A model generated the notes under the pieces. It saw only the letters and a list, made by a program, of their open reading frames with translations, was not told the origin of the DNA and searched no databases. This document shows, piece by piece, positions 8,390-18,003 of a DNA stretch of 64,000 nucleotides (position 1 is the stretch's first letter; each line of letters begins with the position of its first letter). The position numbers and the translations under genes were made by a program. The DNA is from Geopsychrobacter electrodiphilus DSM 16401 (GTDB taxonomy: Bacteria; Desulfobacterota; Desulfuromonadia; Desulfuromonadales; Geopsychrobacteraceae), in contig NZ_ARWE01000001.1 of NCBI RefSeq assembly GCF_000384395.1, positions 372,001 to 436,000 on the forward strand. The letters run 5' to 3'.

Positions 8390-9448
8390 TCAGTCTTTTA
8401 ACGAAGCCATATCGATGGAGAAGCGGTACTTTACCTCTGACTTGAGCAGGCGTTCGTAGGCTTCGTTGATCTTCTGGATCGGGATCACTTCGACATCTGA
8501 AGTGATGTTGTGCGCACCGCAGAAGTCGAGCATTTCCTGGGTCTCCTTGATCCCGCCGATGAGCGAGCCGGAGAGGCTTTTACGCCCGGAGAGCAGGGCG
8601 AAGGCCGAGACCGGCAGCGGTGTCTCTGGTGCACCGACCAGGGTGATGTTGCCGTCGAGCCCGAGCATGCCGATGTAGGCATTGATGTCATGTTCGGCGG
8701 CGATGGTGTCGAGGATGAAACTGAAACTGCCGGCGTGTTGTTTCATCTCTTCGGCGTTGGTTGAGATTATGACCTCATCAGCGCCGAGGCGCAGCGCATC
8801 TTCCTTCTTGCCTGGTGAGGTGGTGAAGACCACGACCTTGGCGCCGAAGGCGTGGGCGAACTTGACCCCCATGTGACCCAGCCCGCCGAGCCCGACCACA
8901 CCGACTTTTTTCCCCTTGATGTCGCCCCAGCGGCGCATCGGCGACCAGGTGGTGATGCCGGCGCAGAGTAGCGGCGCGACTCCTGCCAGGTCGAGGTTGA
9001 GGGGAACACGGAGCACCATCCCTTCGTCGACGACGATGCTCTCGGAGTAGCCGCCGTAGGTGACCGGCGCGGTGCCGTGCTTATCCGGGGAATTGTAGGT
9101 GAAGACCGCCCCCGGGCAGAACTGCTCGACGTTGGCCTGGCAACTGGGGCAGCTATGGTCGGAATCGACCAGGCAGCCGACGCCGACCAGATCCCCCGTT
9201 TTGTATCTGGAGACTTTGTTGCCGACCTGGGTCACCCGACCGACGATCTCGTGTCCCGGCACGCAGGGGTAGGTTGTCGCCATGATGCTGCTCCACTCGT
9301 TGCGCACCGTGTGCAGGTCGGAGTGACAGACGCCGCAGAAGAGAATTTCGATCTGCACATCGCGCTCGGTCGGTTCGCGGCGCTGGATTGTTGCTGAGGC
9401 CAGCGCAGCGGTGGCGCTGGCGGCGGAATAAGCTTTTGTCGTTTTCAT
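8390..9448 (-). CDS. Zinc-dependent NAD(P) alcohol/aldehyde dehydrogenase (YahK/AdhA type)
   Basis: Medium-chain dehydrogenase, 352 residues, expected to reduce aldehydes to alcohols with NADPH. Catalytic zinc ligands: Cys in CGVCHSDLH (about 37) and the GHE motif (about 66). The nucleotide-binding motif is GLGGLGHMG (about 185-193). The structural zinc loop reads CLVDSDHSCPSC...C; the position that is usually the first Cys in this family (VDSC) is Asp here, leaving three Cys. GGAGC precedes the ATG. It is second in an operon with the aldo-keto reductase 27 bp upstream, and a likely AraC-type operator lies in front. Confidence 0.88.
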   Translation of the reverse strand: MKTTKAYSAASATAALASATIQRREPTERDVQIEILFCGVCHSDLHTVRNEWSSIMATTYPCVPGHEIVGRVTQVGNKVSRYKTGDLVGVGCLVDSDHSCPSCQANVEQFCPGAVFTYNSPDKHGTAPVTYGGYSESIVVDEGMVLRVPLNLDLAGVAPLLCAGITTWSPMRRWGDIKGKKVGVVGLGGLGHMGVKFAHAFGAKVVVFTTSPGKKEDALRLGADEVIISTNAEEMKQHAGSFSFILDTIAAEHDINAYIGMLGLDGNITLVGAPETPLPVSAFALLSGRKSLSGSLIGGIKETQEMLDFCGAHNITSDVEVIPIQKINEAYERLLKSEVKYRFSIDMASLKD

Positions 9449-9475
9449 GCTCTGCTCCTTATGATGTTTCGTTGG

Positions 9476-10492
<1,017 letters not shown>

Positions 10493-10558
10493 TTAAACTG
10501 TTCCAAGTGTTCTTGTTGATGAGTATAACCTACTCCCGAAAGAGCGCAGGCCGATAGA

Positions 10559-10585
10559 CCGATCCTGTTTGATTATTGCCTGATC
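10559..10585 (-). promoter_or_regulatory. Predicted AraC-family operator O1 (AKR/ADH operon)
   Basis: CCGATCCTG followed after 3 bases by GATTATTGCCTGATC. It matches 19702-19728, next to the AraC-type regulator gene, at 23 of 27 positions with identical spacing. It lies 79-105 bases before the aldo-keto reductase start. Confidence 0.65.
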
Positions 10586-10716
10586 GTGCGAAGGATTGGA
10601 TGACCGGTTCGCGACACAGAGTGGAATTGGACGTGAAGCGGGCAAATAAAACCATCATGAAATTAATAGTCGAACGACAGAGCCAGGAGTTGCAGCAGGG
10701 AAGTTGCGCTAAAAAT

Positions 10717-10737
10717 TCAGGCACTAATATTGCCTGA
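10717..10737. promoter_or_regulatory. Palindromic second site O2, same core
   Basis: TCAGGCA, 7-base spacer, TGCCTGA: a perfect inverted repeat of the TTGCCTGA core found in O1. Probably an additional binding site for the same regulator. Confidence 0.45.
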
Positions 10738-11139
10738 TAGGCCGAATATCCCGCCTAGCCTTCAGCTCGGCAGTATTTGCAGGAAGACGAGAGGTTCCAC
10801 CCTGACGATGAGACTGTCAAAGGTGGACGTTGTGTTGTTTTTGAATTCCAAATGGGGAAAATGGCCCGTAATTCCAGGTCGCAAAATTTTGACTATTTGC
10901 TAGACACCTCAACTCCCCGCAGCACAAGTTTCCGGCACCAGGTTATCCCCTCGCGCTGCGTCAAGACAGGCAACCTCCCGCAATTACAAACAAATGATCC
11001 CCCGCACTCTTGGCACAGGATATGAAGTGTACTGTGCAGAGCAAACAACATAGCTGGTAGGCAATGGCGCCTATCCAAGGAGGTATCCCTTTCCCTTTTT
11101 GAGGGCGTTTACGAGTACACCTCCGGTAACAAGTGCGCT
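10738..11139. other. Intergenic, no gene recognised
   Basis: Short open frames only, none with a convincing ribosome binding site or family resemblance. Probably contains the promoter of the SGNH hydrolase near its right end. Confidence 0.5.
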
Positions 11140-11769
11140 ATGCTTTCTCCCATGCTGAAATTCCGTCTGACAACTCTTTTCGCCCTGCTGCCTCTCCTGT
11201 TGCTGTTTGCCAGCTGCGACGCGAAGCCGACGATCCGTCCGCTGGCGCCCGGCGCGACGATTCTTGCCTTTGGCGACAGTCTGACGCATGGCAACGGGGC
11301 AAGTGCCGGTCAGAGCTATCCGGCGCTGCTGGCAGAGTTGCTCGGGGTCCGAGTGGTCAATGCCGGGGTTCCGGGAGAAGTCTCGAGCGCCGGGCGCCAA
11401 CGGTTGCCCGGGGTGCTGGAGAAGGTGCAGCCACAGCTGGTTATCCTGATTCACGGCGGCAACGATTTTTTGCAGCGACTTGACGTTATGCAGGCGAAGC
11501 AGAACCTGCGGGCGATGATCGAAATATGCCGGCAGCAGGGCGCCGACGTAGTACTCGCCGGGGTCCCGCAGCTCGGCCTGTTCCTTTCGCCAGCTCCCTT
11601 TTATGCAGAACTCGCCGAAGAGTACCGCCTCCCTTATCTTGAGGACACCCTAAGCGACATTCTTAAAGACAGAAGTTTGAAGAGCGATGCCGTCCATCCT
11701 AACGCAGCCGGATACCGGCAACTCGCCGAGGCGCTCGCGAAGCTGATTCGTGACGCCGAACGGCACTAA
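11140..11769 (+). CDS. SGNH/GDSL-family esterase lipoprotein (TesA-like)
   Basis: Exported hydrolase of 209 residues acting on esters, thioesters or lysolipids (family inference). The signal segment ends in LLFASC, so Cys at about residue 26 is probably lipidated. Block I is FGDSLTHGNG with the nucleophile Ser, block III is HGGNDF and block V is DAVHPNAAGY with the Asp/His pair. A start at 11152 (MLKFRL) is as plausible as 11140; neither has a strong Shine-Dalgarno sequence. Monocistronic. Confidence 0.85.
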   Translation: MLSPMLKFRLTTLFALLPLLLLFASCDAKPTIRPLAPGATILAFGDSLTHGNGASAGQSYPALLAELLGVRVVNAGVPGEVSSAGRQRLPGVLEKVQPQLVILIHGGNDFLQRLDVMQAKQNLRAMIEICRQQGADVVLAGVPQLGLFLSPAPFYAELAEEYRLPYLEDTLSDILKDRSLKSDAVHPNAAGYRQLAEALAKLIRDAERH

Positions 11770-11936
11770 CCGGCCGCTCCGAAAAGCATAGAAAGAGATT
11801 CTGGAATTTCCTGTTCTCTGTGGTTCAAACCCAGGAATAGGGGAATTGTAACTTCATAACTGTCCATGGAGTCTTCGGGGACGTTCTTGACAGAACGACA
11901 GGCCGGCAGGTAGTTGCAGCGCTGCGGCTGTTTAAG

Positions 11937-12011
11937 CGTTAATCCTTTTGTCAGGAAGGTCCCCCAGTTGGTCTACGGTGCAGGCTACAAATATCAACTG
12001 ACGGACTGCTA
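11937..12011 (+). pseudogene. Possible remnant of a response-regulator C-terminus
   Basis: The frame reads VNPFVRKVPQLVYGAGYKYQ and stops shortly after, resembling the last strand-turn-strand of an OmpR-type winged helix (consensus VxGVGYxF). No upstream part is present. Nothing else recognisable lies between 11770 and 12067. Confidence 0.2.
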
Positions 12012-12067
12012 GCGAGCTCTCACTGGTTCAGGCCAGCCATCCGCAGAACATTTGTCTTGAGAGTGGG

Positions 12068-12115
12068 AAAAAAGGGACAGGCTACTTTTTTGATACGTAG
12101 CCTGTCCCTTTTTTA
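12068..12115. terminator. Bidirectional terminator-like hairpin
   Basis: AAAAAAGGGACAGGCTAC pairs with GTAGCCTGTCCCTTTTTT around a 11-base loop. It lies 23 bases after the stop of the beta-propeller lipoprotein (minus strand). The GGGACAGGCTAC core also resembles REP-type elements. Confidence 0.75.
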
Positions 12116-12138
12116 TGTCTTAAATGCCTTTGATGTCT

Positions 12139-13524
12139 CTAAAAGTGGCCGTCGAAGACCAGATAGCGGCTATTTGCGTCGTCACCGACGATGAGCTGGG
12201 TGCCGCCCAGATGGAGCCCGGTAGGATAATTCATGATCGCTTGGGTTGTTCCGCCGGCACGGGAGACAAAATCGGTCTGGCCCAGTACCCCGTCGGCGGC
12301 CTGACCGTTCACAGTCGGCCAACTGTTCCAGATCAGTACACGATTATTGCCGGAGTCCGTCACGAACAACTGGTTACCGTTGACGGTGACGCCGTCCACG
12401 GGGTCATTCGTCGTGCTGGCGGTTGGGACGGCTACTTGACCCTGATTGGCGGCCACGCTGGTGAAATCCTGCTGGCCGAGGACCAGGTCGGCCGGCTGTG
12501 CGTTGCTGGTGGGGAAGGCGTTCCAGATCAGGACGCGGTTATTGTATTCATCCAGCACCACCAGCCGTGTCCCGTCGGTCCAGGCGCCTGCGGGGTAGTT
12601 CAGTGTGCTGGCGGAAGGGGAACCACCGGCGTTTATGCCGGCGCCGCTGAAGTCGGACTGGCCGAGGACCAGGTCGGGGGCCGTGTCGCTGGTGGGGATG
12701 GTGTTCCAGATCAGGACGCGGTTGTTGCTGGAATCCGTCACCACCAGTTTGCCGCCACCGACCGCCAGGCTCTCCGGGCTACTCATGCTGCCGACCGTGT
12801 TGGCGGTGAGGTAAAAGTCTGGCGTCTGCGGTGTAACGGCGCTCGGGGCGCTGGTAGCCGCGGTGGGGACAGTATTGTAGACGGCGATCCTATTGTCACC
12901 GTACACAGTGACGTAGAGGGCCCCGTTGTAGTCGGCGACCGTCTGGGCGCTTGACAGGGAGCCGACCGAGGTGAAGTCGGGTGCGCCCAGCACAAAGTCG
13001 GCATTGGCGCCGTCGCTGGAGGGGATGGCGTTGAAGCCGAGCACGCGGGAATTTCCGAAATCCCCTAGGTAGAGAGCACCGTTAACCATATCCGGGTTGC
13101 CATAAACTCCGCCGATGAGACTCTGCGTACGCCCTATTGAGTTACTGGTAAAGTCGGGCTGGCCGATGACCACCGAAGCCGCCTGGCCGTCGGTGAAGAT
13201 CACCGGGGCAGCCACGGGGGCAGCGATGAAACTGGCGGTGACGGTACAGTCGGCGGTGATGGCGCCAGTGGTGTAGGTTGAACCGGAGAGGGAGCCACCG
13301 CAACCGCTGACGGTATCGATGTTGTAGCCGGTATCCGGCGTCACCGTGAAGCTGGTGGTCTGGTTCGCCGTGACCGTGGCGCTGGTCGGACTGATGCTGC
13401 CGCTCGTCCCGGCGCTGGTGCTGACCGTATAAGATGGCATGGTCGAACCGCCACCGCCACCGCCACAACCGGTGAGCATTCCGAAAACGATTAAAATCAG
13501 TGCTGCGTTGATGGTTTGTCGCAA
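12139..13524 (-). CDS. Lipoprotein with bacterial-repeat domain and NHL-like beta-propeller
   Basis: Exported lipoprotein of 461 residues. Signal peptide with lipobox MLTGC, then a run of Gly. Residues about 30-100 match the cysteine-containing bacterial repeat of surface proteins (PTSATVTANQTTSFTVTPD, GYNIDTV). From about 110 to the end there are five to six repeats of the type NRVLIWN...P(A)DLVLGQxDF, the signature of an NHL/YncE-like beta-propeller, probably extracytoplasmic binding. The start is best placed at TTG 13522-13524: GGAGGT lies 4 bases upstream, and an ATG at 13536 would put the Shine-Dalgarno sequence inside the gene. Ligand unknown. Confidence 0.8.
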   Translation of the reverse strand: MRQTINAALILIVFGMLTGCGGGGGGSTMPSYTVSTSAGTSGSISPTSATVTANQTTSFTVTPDTGYNIDTVSGCGGSLSGSTYTTGAITADCTVTASFIAAPVAAPVIFTDGQAASVVIGQPDFTSNSIGRTQSLIGGVYGNPDMVNGALYLGDFGNSRVLGFNAIPSSDGANADFVLGAPDFTSVGSLSSAQTVADYNGALYVTVYGDNRIAVYNTVPTAATSAPSAVTPQTPDFYLTANTVGSMSSPESLAVGGGKLVVTDSSNNRVLIWNTIPTSDTAPDLVLGQSDFSGAGINAGGSPSASTLNYPAGAWTDGTRLVVLDEYNNRVLIWNAFPTSNAQPADLVLGQQDFTSVAANQGQVAVPTASTTNDPVDGVTVNGNQLFVTDSGNNRVLIWNSWPTVNGQAADGVLGQTDFVSRAGGTTQAIMNYPTGLHLGGTQLIVGDDANSRYLVFDGHF

Positions 13525-13900
13525 GGGGACCTCCATATATTTTTCAGATTGATGCTAAGTGGTAAGGGCAAAAGAGTAGCTGGTTCCAAAGGTTTAGTTG
13601 TGCGTAGTGGCTGTAATGGGACGAGAATAGTCAGGGTTCAAGATACGTAAATTTAATTTAAAGTCAACCCAATAGGTTCCCTGAGGGTGATTGCTTGTCG
13701 CGGCAAACAGCTCAGGTTCGGTATTAATGAAAGGGACCCTGGTATTCGGTGGGGAGATAAAGCAATCAAGCAACAACGTCCCCTGGGATTTCCCTGGGAT
13801 TTCTCCTATTTATGTTTCAGCGCCAGTCAGAGATTGATGAATGAAAGCTGAGTGATTATTTGTTTCCTTTCTCAGGTGATTCCCGGTAAAAGATTGGCCT
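13525..13900. other. Intergenic with one arm of a 30-bp inverted repeat
   Basis: No gene recognised. Holds the 13754-13783 repeat described separately, followed by a small direct repeat (CCTGGGATTTCCCTGGGATTT, two units). Confidence 0.4.
13754..13783 (+). repeat. 30-bp inverted repeat, left copy
   Basis: GAGATAAAGCAATCAAGCAA followed by CAACGTCCCC. Its perfect reverse complement is at 16168-16197, so the pair encloses 2.4 kb with the efflux pump, the toxin-antitoxin pair and the Fic fragment. The flanking bases differ, so the similarity has sharp ends. Confidence 0.85.
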
Positions 13901-15064
13901 ATGAAAAAATCTCGTACATTTTTGCTGCTTGTTCTGCTCTCCGCTTTTCCTCCGTTATCGACCGATATGTATTTGCCGGCGATCCCCCTGCTGCAAAAAG
14001 ACTGGCATCAGCCGCTGTCGGTGGTCAATTTGACCCTTATCGGATTCTTTATCAGCTACTGCGTGTTTCTGCTGATCTACGGGCCTTTGTCTGATCGTTT
14101 CGGACGCAAACCGCCGCTGCTCGTCGGTATCACGCTGTTCATCTTCGCGTCCCTGCTCTGTGCACTGTCAGGGAATGTTACCAGCCTGATTCTCTCCCGT
14201 GTGCTGCAAGCGGCGGGTGCGGCGGCGGCCGCAACGCTCAGTTTGGCCATGACCAAGGATATCTATGTCAGTGAAGAGCGGGTGCGGATTCTCGCCTGGA
14301 TGGGCGTTATCATGGCCCTTGCGCCGGCAATTGCCCCGATTATTGGCGGCTGGTTGCTCGTCTGGTTCTCCTGGCATTGGATTTTCGTTTTTCAGGCCAG
14401 CGTCGCGACGATTGCCCTGATTGGGGTCTTCAGGATGCAGGAGACACTTCACGAAAAGTCACCGTCCGGTGCCTTGGAGACAGTGAAAATATATCTATCC
14501 CTGTTTCAGAATCGACGCTATCTGGCTTATGCCCTGATGGTCAGCTTGACCGTGATGCCTCTTTTCGCCTTCATTGCCGGGTCGGCAGACATCTACATCA
14601 CCCGATTCGGTTTGTCTGAACAGATCTTCGGCTATCTTTTTGCGATCAACGCCCTGGGTTTTATGGCGGGCTCCTTTCTTTGCACGCGTCTGCTCCACCG
14701 CCTCACGTCAGGGAGGGTGATGACGCTGGGCTTTATCGGCATTCTCCTTGGCGGGATCCTTATGCTCCTCAAACTTTTTCCCGCCCCCTGGTCTTTAACC
14801 GTCCCGATGACCCTGGTTACTTTTTCTCTGGGTTTGAGTCGCCCGCCCAGCAACAATCTGGTGCTGGAGCAGGTGAGCCGTAACGCCGGAGCAGCGTCTT
14901 CACTGCTGGTCTTCTTGTACTTTGGGATGGGCGCCGTCTCCATGTGGGTCATCTCGAACGATTGGACCGATAAAATCCAGATTATCGGAATTCTGTCGAC
15001 CGCTGTTGGTGTAACTGCTCTCAGTTTGTGGTCATTTTTAGCCCACAGGCCATCAACTGGTTGA
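13901..15064 (+). CDS. Bcr/CflA family multidrug efflux transporter (MFS)
   Basis: Drug:H+ antiporter of the major facilitator superfamily, 387 residues with twelve predicted membrane segments. Motif A between helices 2 and 3 reads GPLSDRFGRKP (about 62-72). The N-terminal STDMYLPAIP is typical of the Bcr/CflA branch (bicyclomycin, chloramphenicol, sulfonamide exporters). The ATG at 13901 has only a weak ribosome site. Monocistronic; it ends 6 bases before the convergent toxin gene. The drug specificity is not visible in sequence. Confidence 0.85.
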   Translation: MKKSRTFLLLVLLSAFPPLSTDMYLPAIPLLQKDWHQPLSVVNLTLIGFFISYCVFLLIYGPLSDRFGRKPPLLVGITLFIFASLLCALSGNVTSLILSRVLQAAGAAAAATLSLAMTKDIYVSEERVRILAWMGVIMALAPAIAPIIGGWLLVWFSWHWIFVFQASVATIALIGVFRMQETLHEKSPSGALETVKIYLSLFQNRRYLAYALMVSLTVMPLFAFIAGSADIYITRFGLSEQIFGYLFAINALGFMAGSFLCTRLLHRLTSGRVMTLGFIGILLGGILMLLKLFPAPWSLTVPMTLVTFSLGLSRPPSNNLVLEQVSRNAGAASSLLVFLYFGMGAVSMWVISNDWTDKIQIIGILSTAVGVTALSLWSFLAHRPSTG

Positions 15065-15069
15065 TGCGG

Positions 15070-15345
15070 CTACCGGTACACTTCATCATGGCTGCCGATG
15101 TCGAGCAGGATAATCTCATTTTCGGTCAGCAGCAGGGTCAGGGTTATGCGGTAGGAATAGGTCAGTCTGACGGCATGGCATCCGGAAAGCTTGCCGGTGA
15201 GCGGATGAAGGCCGAGGCCCGGCTGAAAGGGGTCCTGTTGCAGGGCGCTGACCGTTGCCGCAAAGCGCGGTTTAAGATCAGGGTGTTTCCTGAAAAACTT
15301 GCGTGCCTGGCGGAGAAAGATTTCCGAGGTGGTAATACTGAACAC
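15070..15345 (-). CDS. RelE/ParE-superfamily toxin
   Basis: 91 residues with the RelE/ParE (YafQ-like) fold pattern: N-terminal helices FLRQARKFFRKHPDL, the central LHPLTGKLSGCHAVRL strand-turn and a final LLDIGSHDEVYR. Family members are ribosome-dependent mRNA interferases or gyrase inhibitors. The conserved C-terminal GSHDEVY favours the mRNA-interferase group. The start is GTG at 15343-15345, 2 bases after the antitoxin stop, so the pair is translationally coupled. Confidence 0.85.
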   Translation of the reverse strand: MFSITTSEIFLRQARKFFRKHPDLKPRFAATVSALQQDPFQPGLGLHPLTGKLSGCHAVRLTYSYRITLTLLLTENEIILLDIGSHDEVYR

Positions 15346-15347
15346 GC

Positions 15348-15617
15348 TCAGTCGCCGTCGTGATCAAGCGTCTGCAGCAGTTCATCGGCAGAAGCAAATT
15401 GGCGTACCCGACCCGCCTTCACATCTTCAAGCGATGCCTTGACCCGCGCCATGTACGCCTCCTCGGCCTCGGCCACCAGTTCCTGGTAACGCGCCTCGGT
15501 TAGCACTACGTACTCGGGTCGATTGTTACGGATAACATGCACGTCACCCTGCGAGATCAACCCGTCAACCGCGGCAATGCCGCGCCGCTTAATTTCCTGA
15601 GCTGGGATGGTATTCAT
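15348..15617 (-). CDS. Phd/YefM-like antitoxin
   Basis: 89 residues. The N-terminus MNTIPAQEIKRRG and RPEYVVLTEARYQELV match the prevent-host-death/YefM DNA-binding fold; the C-terminal part is a charged helix expected to wrap the toxin. The start at 15617 is chosen because AAGGAGT lies 6 bases upstream; a longer frame to 15683 lacks a ribosome site. It probably represses its own promoter with the toxin. Confidence 0.82.
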   Translation of the reverse strand: MNTIPAQEIKRRGIAAVDGLISQGDVHVIRNNRPEYVVLTEARYQELVAEAEEAYMARVKASLEDVKAGRVRQFASADELLQTLDHDGD

Positions 15618-15758
15618 ATGCGTACTCCTTTCGATACCTTTTTCAGTACCTGATAGTGTGCCACGGGTCATGTTTGGCAACAAGAAAATTCTTGCAGAGA
15701 CTGACCTCCTTTTGAATATGATAAGACCTCATCAGAAGGAATAAGGATATTTTCGGGT

Positions 15759-16253
15759 ATGTTTACGGGTAATTCCAATTATGGATTTAATCGGCCGACT
15801 TTCCCTATCCTCACCACACTGCTGCTTATGCAAAGCGGCTATCGCCATGTTCCGTACAGTTCACTGGAGCGGATTGTGGAGCAAAACAAGGATGGTTATT
15901 ACCGGGCGTTACGAGCATCACAGAACCAGATCTGGAGCGAAGGGGAAAACCTGGATGACTGGATGCGCTTCTTTCTGACCAGCCTGAAAAAGCAGAAAGA
16001 CGTCCTGCTCGGCAAGATCGAACGTGAGCAGTTACTGAAGAAGCTGGCACCGCTGGCCGAAAAGATACTGGCCATGACCAGGGAGCGGGGCCGGGTCACC
16101 ATTGCCGATGCGGTCACGCTTCTGGCCGCCAATCGCAATACCGTTAAGCTGGTATCTGGTGTCAATGGGGGACGTTGTTGCTTGATTGCTTTATCTCGCC
16201 GCGCCGGTCTCGTCCCAAGCCCCGACAACTTGGTCTTGATATGCCCTACCTAA
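15759..16253 (+). pseudogene. Truncated Fic-family protein (C-terminal part only)
   Basis: The frame matches the C-terminal half of Fic-domain proteins (LTTLLLMQSGYRHVPYSSLE, then EQNKDGYYRALRASQ), continuing into the start of the winged-helix module (VTIADAVTLLAANRNTVKL). The Fic core motif HPFxxGNGR is missing because no coding sequence precedes 15759. The end is also broken: after NTVKL the frame runs into the 30-bp inverted repeat (16168-16197) and a foreign tail. This is a two-sided fragment, not a working AMP-transferase. Confidence 0.8.
16168..16197 (-). repeat. 30-bp inverted repeat, right copy
   Basis: Perfect reverse complement of 13754-13783. It cuts into the Fic fragment. About 55 bases further, TGGGGA...TCCCCA and GGGAA...TTCCC (16254-16285) form a REP-like hairpin. 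Confidence 0.85.
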
Positions 16254-16296
16254 AAGGGAAATGGGGACACTTCCCTATTCCCCAATCTCCAGATCA

Positions 16297-17556
16297 TCAC
16301 TCAATCGAAAACGGATTAAGAAACTGCCGTCCCCACAGATAGTTTTTATCAACCGGGCTAAGCTCAGCTTCTTCGCAGACCCTCTCCCAATTGTCGCGAA
16401 TGGCTGACTCAATTCGCTCAATCGCATCGACCGCAGCCTGACGGGAAAGCAAGAAGTGGTGCGCGGCCGCAAGGCAGGTTTTAATCTGACTGAACCGGTT
16501 TGCGCCGGTTATGAGCATGGCCTGGGTTGCTTCATTGCCGGTACGACCTTGCGGGCAAATATCATAGGCCGGTGTTAAGGTCAGCTCTTTCCCATCCCAA
16601 AAAGCGGCGTGATTGCGGGCGTGATCATCGGTATTGCCACACAGGATATTAAAAACCAGCCGACCATAAAGCTCTTTAAGGGTTTCTCCCGGTTGGGTAA
16701 AGCGATGCCGAATGATTTCGGCAAGGTCTTCGTAGCTGGCATAACGTGCCATCATCTCGCTGAGGCCAAACAGGGTCAGGGCGGAAACCATCGATTTCCG
16801 AGCCCATCCGGCTTCGAGCGCTATCCGGTCGAAGCGCTCAATCAGCAAAATATCCTTTCCAGCCGCCTTGAACAGCTTGACGGGAGCGGTATTCAATCCG
16901 GCAAGGGAAGCCAGGCGCATGGCAAGGTATTCGGCTTTGACGACACTGTAGAGATCGCTGCTGGACGAAAATTTAGCAATGTACTTGGTGCCCCGATCTT
17001 CTACCTGGGCTTTGGGGCGGGCACCACCAATCGAGCTGCCATGGAAGAGCGCCTGATCCAGCTCGGCGCTTAACGGCACCCCTTGTTCAACCCGTGCGGC
17101 CGATTCCTGCAATTCTTCCAGGCTGGCATTATTTGGAACTCTGGGGACAAATTCTGTGGGGGAGCGTTGAAAATCAAGCGCACCAATCCGATCGGACCCC
17201 GATTCCAGCAGATAGGTGAGCTCGTCCAGACTGCCGGTATCCGCATTCCGACCTTTCAGCCCGAATTGCTTGTTGATGATAACGCGTCGTCCCCAGGCAT
17301 CGGGCGCGGCATCCCGAATACAGTTTGGTATCTCCAGGCCGTTGAGTAAGGGTAAAATCCCGGCTTGCAGAGGTAATTCCGGAGCATAAATCGGAATGGC
17401 GGGATTTAGGTCGTTAATCCGATCAAGATAACTTTTGCCATAGTTAAAATGGATTGTGCCGTTATTCGCTTCAAGCTTACCGGCGACCACCGGTTGCATT
17501 TCTCCGGGGAGCCATATCCAGACAAAAGCTGCTTTATTTTGCGGGTTAGAAGTCAT
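16297..17556 (-). CDS. hipA: HipA-family serine/threonine kinase toxin
   Basis: Type II toxin; E. coli HipA phosphorylates glutamyl-tRNA synthetase and causes growth arrest. 419 residues. N-terminal subdomain about 1-110, Gly-rich loop GSSIGGARPKA (about 174-184, equivalent to the self-phosphorylated Ser loop), catalytic NTDDHARN (about 311-318) and the metal-binding Asp in PAYDICP. The start overlaps the hipB stop by 11 bases. ATG 17559 and 17556 are both possible; the second has better spacing from GGCGGTGG. The target of this homologue is unknown. Confidence 0.88.
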   Translation of the reverse strand: MTSNPQNKAAFVWIWLPGEMQPVVAGKLEANNGTIHFNYGKSYLDRINDLNPAIPIYAPELPLQAGILPLLNGLEIPNCIRDAAPDAWGRRVIINKQFGLKGRNADTGSLDELTYLLESGSDRIGALDFQRSPTEFVPRVPNNASLEELQESAARVEQGVPLSAELDQALFHGSSIGGARPKAQVEDRGTKYIAKFSSSSDLYSVVKAEYLAMRLASLAGLNTAPVKLFKAAGKDILLIERFDRIALEAGWARKSMVSALTLFGLSEMMARYASYEDLAEIIRHRFTQPGETLKELYGRLVFNILCGNTDDHARNHAAFWDGKELTLTPAYDICPQGRTGNEATQAMLITGANRFSQIKTCLAAAHHFLLSRQAAVDAIERIESAIRDNWERVCEEAELSPVDKNYLWGRQFLNPFSIE

Positions 17557-17875
17557 CATCCACCGCCCTGGTTTTGTTGCTGATCCGTTTAGGGAGAAGA
17601 GCAATTTTGCTTTGTGTCAGTTCGATGCTGGTTGCAAGTGCCCGGCTGTTCTGCTCAAACAGGGGGACGCCAACCAGTGCGGCGACTTCAAGGACCAGCC
17701 CGATGGACGGAGACATTTCACCGGCCTCGATCTTCTGGAGTGTCGCTCTGGAGATACCGGCTCTTTCTGCAAGGCTCTGCTCAGACCAGTGGCGCTCTTT
17801 GCGCCCGAGCTTGATCTGCTGACCGAGCAATAAGGCGGCTTCTTTTGCGTATTTTGAATATGTCCGTTGTTTCAT
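17546..17875 (-). CDS. hipB: HipB-like XRE antitoxin/repressor
   Basis: 109-residue DNA-binding antitoxin with an XRE helix-turn-helix (about 35-60: SLAERAGISRATLQKIEAGE). The tail ends RISNKTRAVDDDF. The frame is open up to 17947, but the first codons there would lie within the operator palindrome at 17925-17950, so a start at 17875 (MKQRTYSKYA) is preferred; its ribosome site is weak. Two palindromes with identical spacing upstream suggest cooperative autoregulation, as in known hipBA operons. Confidence 0.83.
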   Translation of the reverse strand: MKQRTYSKYAKEAALLLGQQIKLGRKERHWSEQSLAERAGISRATLQKIEAGEMSPSIGLVLEVAALVGVPLFEQNSRALATSIELTQSKIALLPKRISNKTRAVDDDF

Positions 17876-17924
17876 TATCGCCAATCCAAACATGAAACGA
17901 CCAAAATAATAGTCATTAATATAC

Positions 17925-17950
17925 TTAATGGCCACTATATTGGTCATTTA
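17925..17950. promoter_or_regulatory. HipB operator O1 (imperfect palindrome)
   Basis: TTAATGGCCA, 6-base spacer, TGGTCATTTA: 8 of 10 arm positions pair. It lies 50-75 bases upstream of the hipB start. Confidence 0.6.
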
Positions 17951-18003
17951 GCTAATTTTCAAGAAATAATTGGTGATTGGCTAAAATAATAGGCACAAGA
18001 GGT

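Noticed and set aside
12124-12954. 276-codon plus-strand open frame over the propeller lipoprotein
   Set aside because: It mirrors the repeats of the real gene; the minus strand has a signal peptide, lipobox and propeller repeats.
15070-17875. Single four-gene defence island of toxin-antitoxin, Fic and hipBA
   Set aside because: The Fic part is broken and each pair has its own start signals; there is no evidence of joint function.
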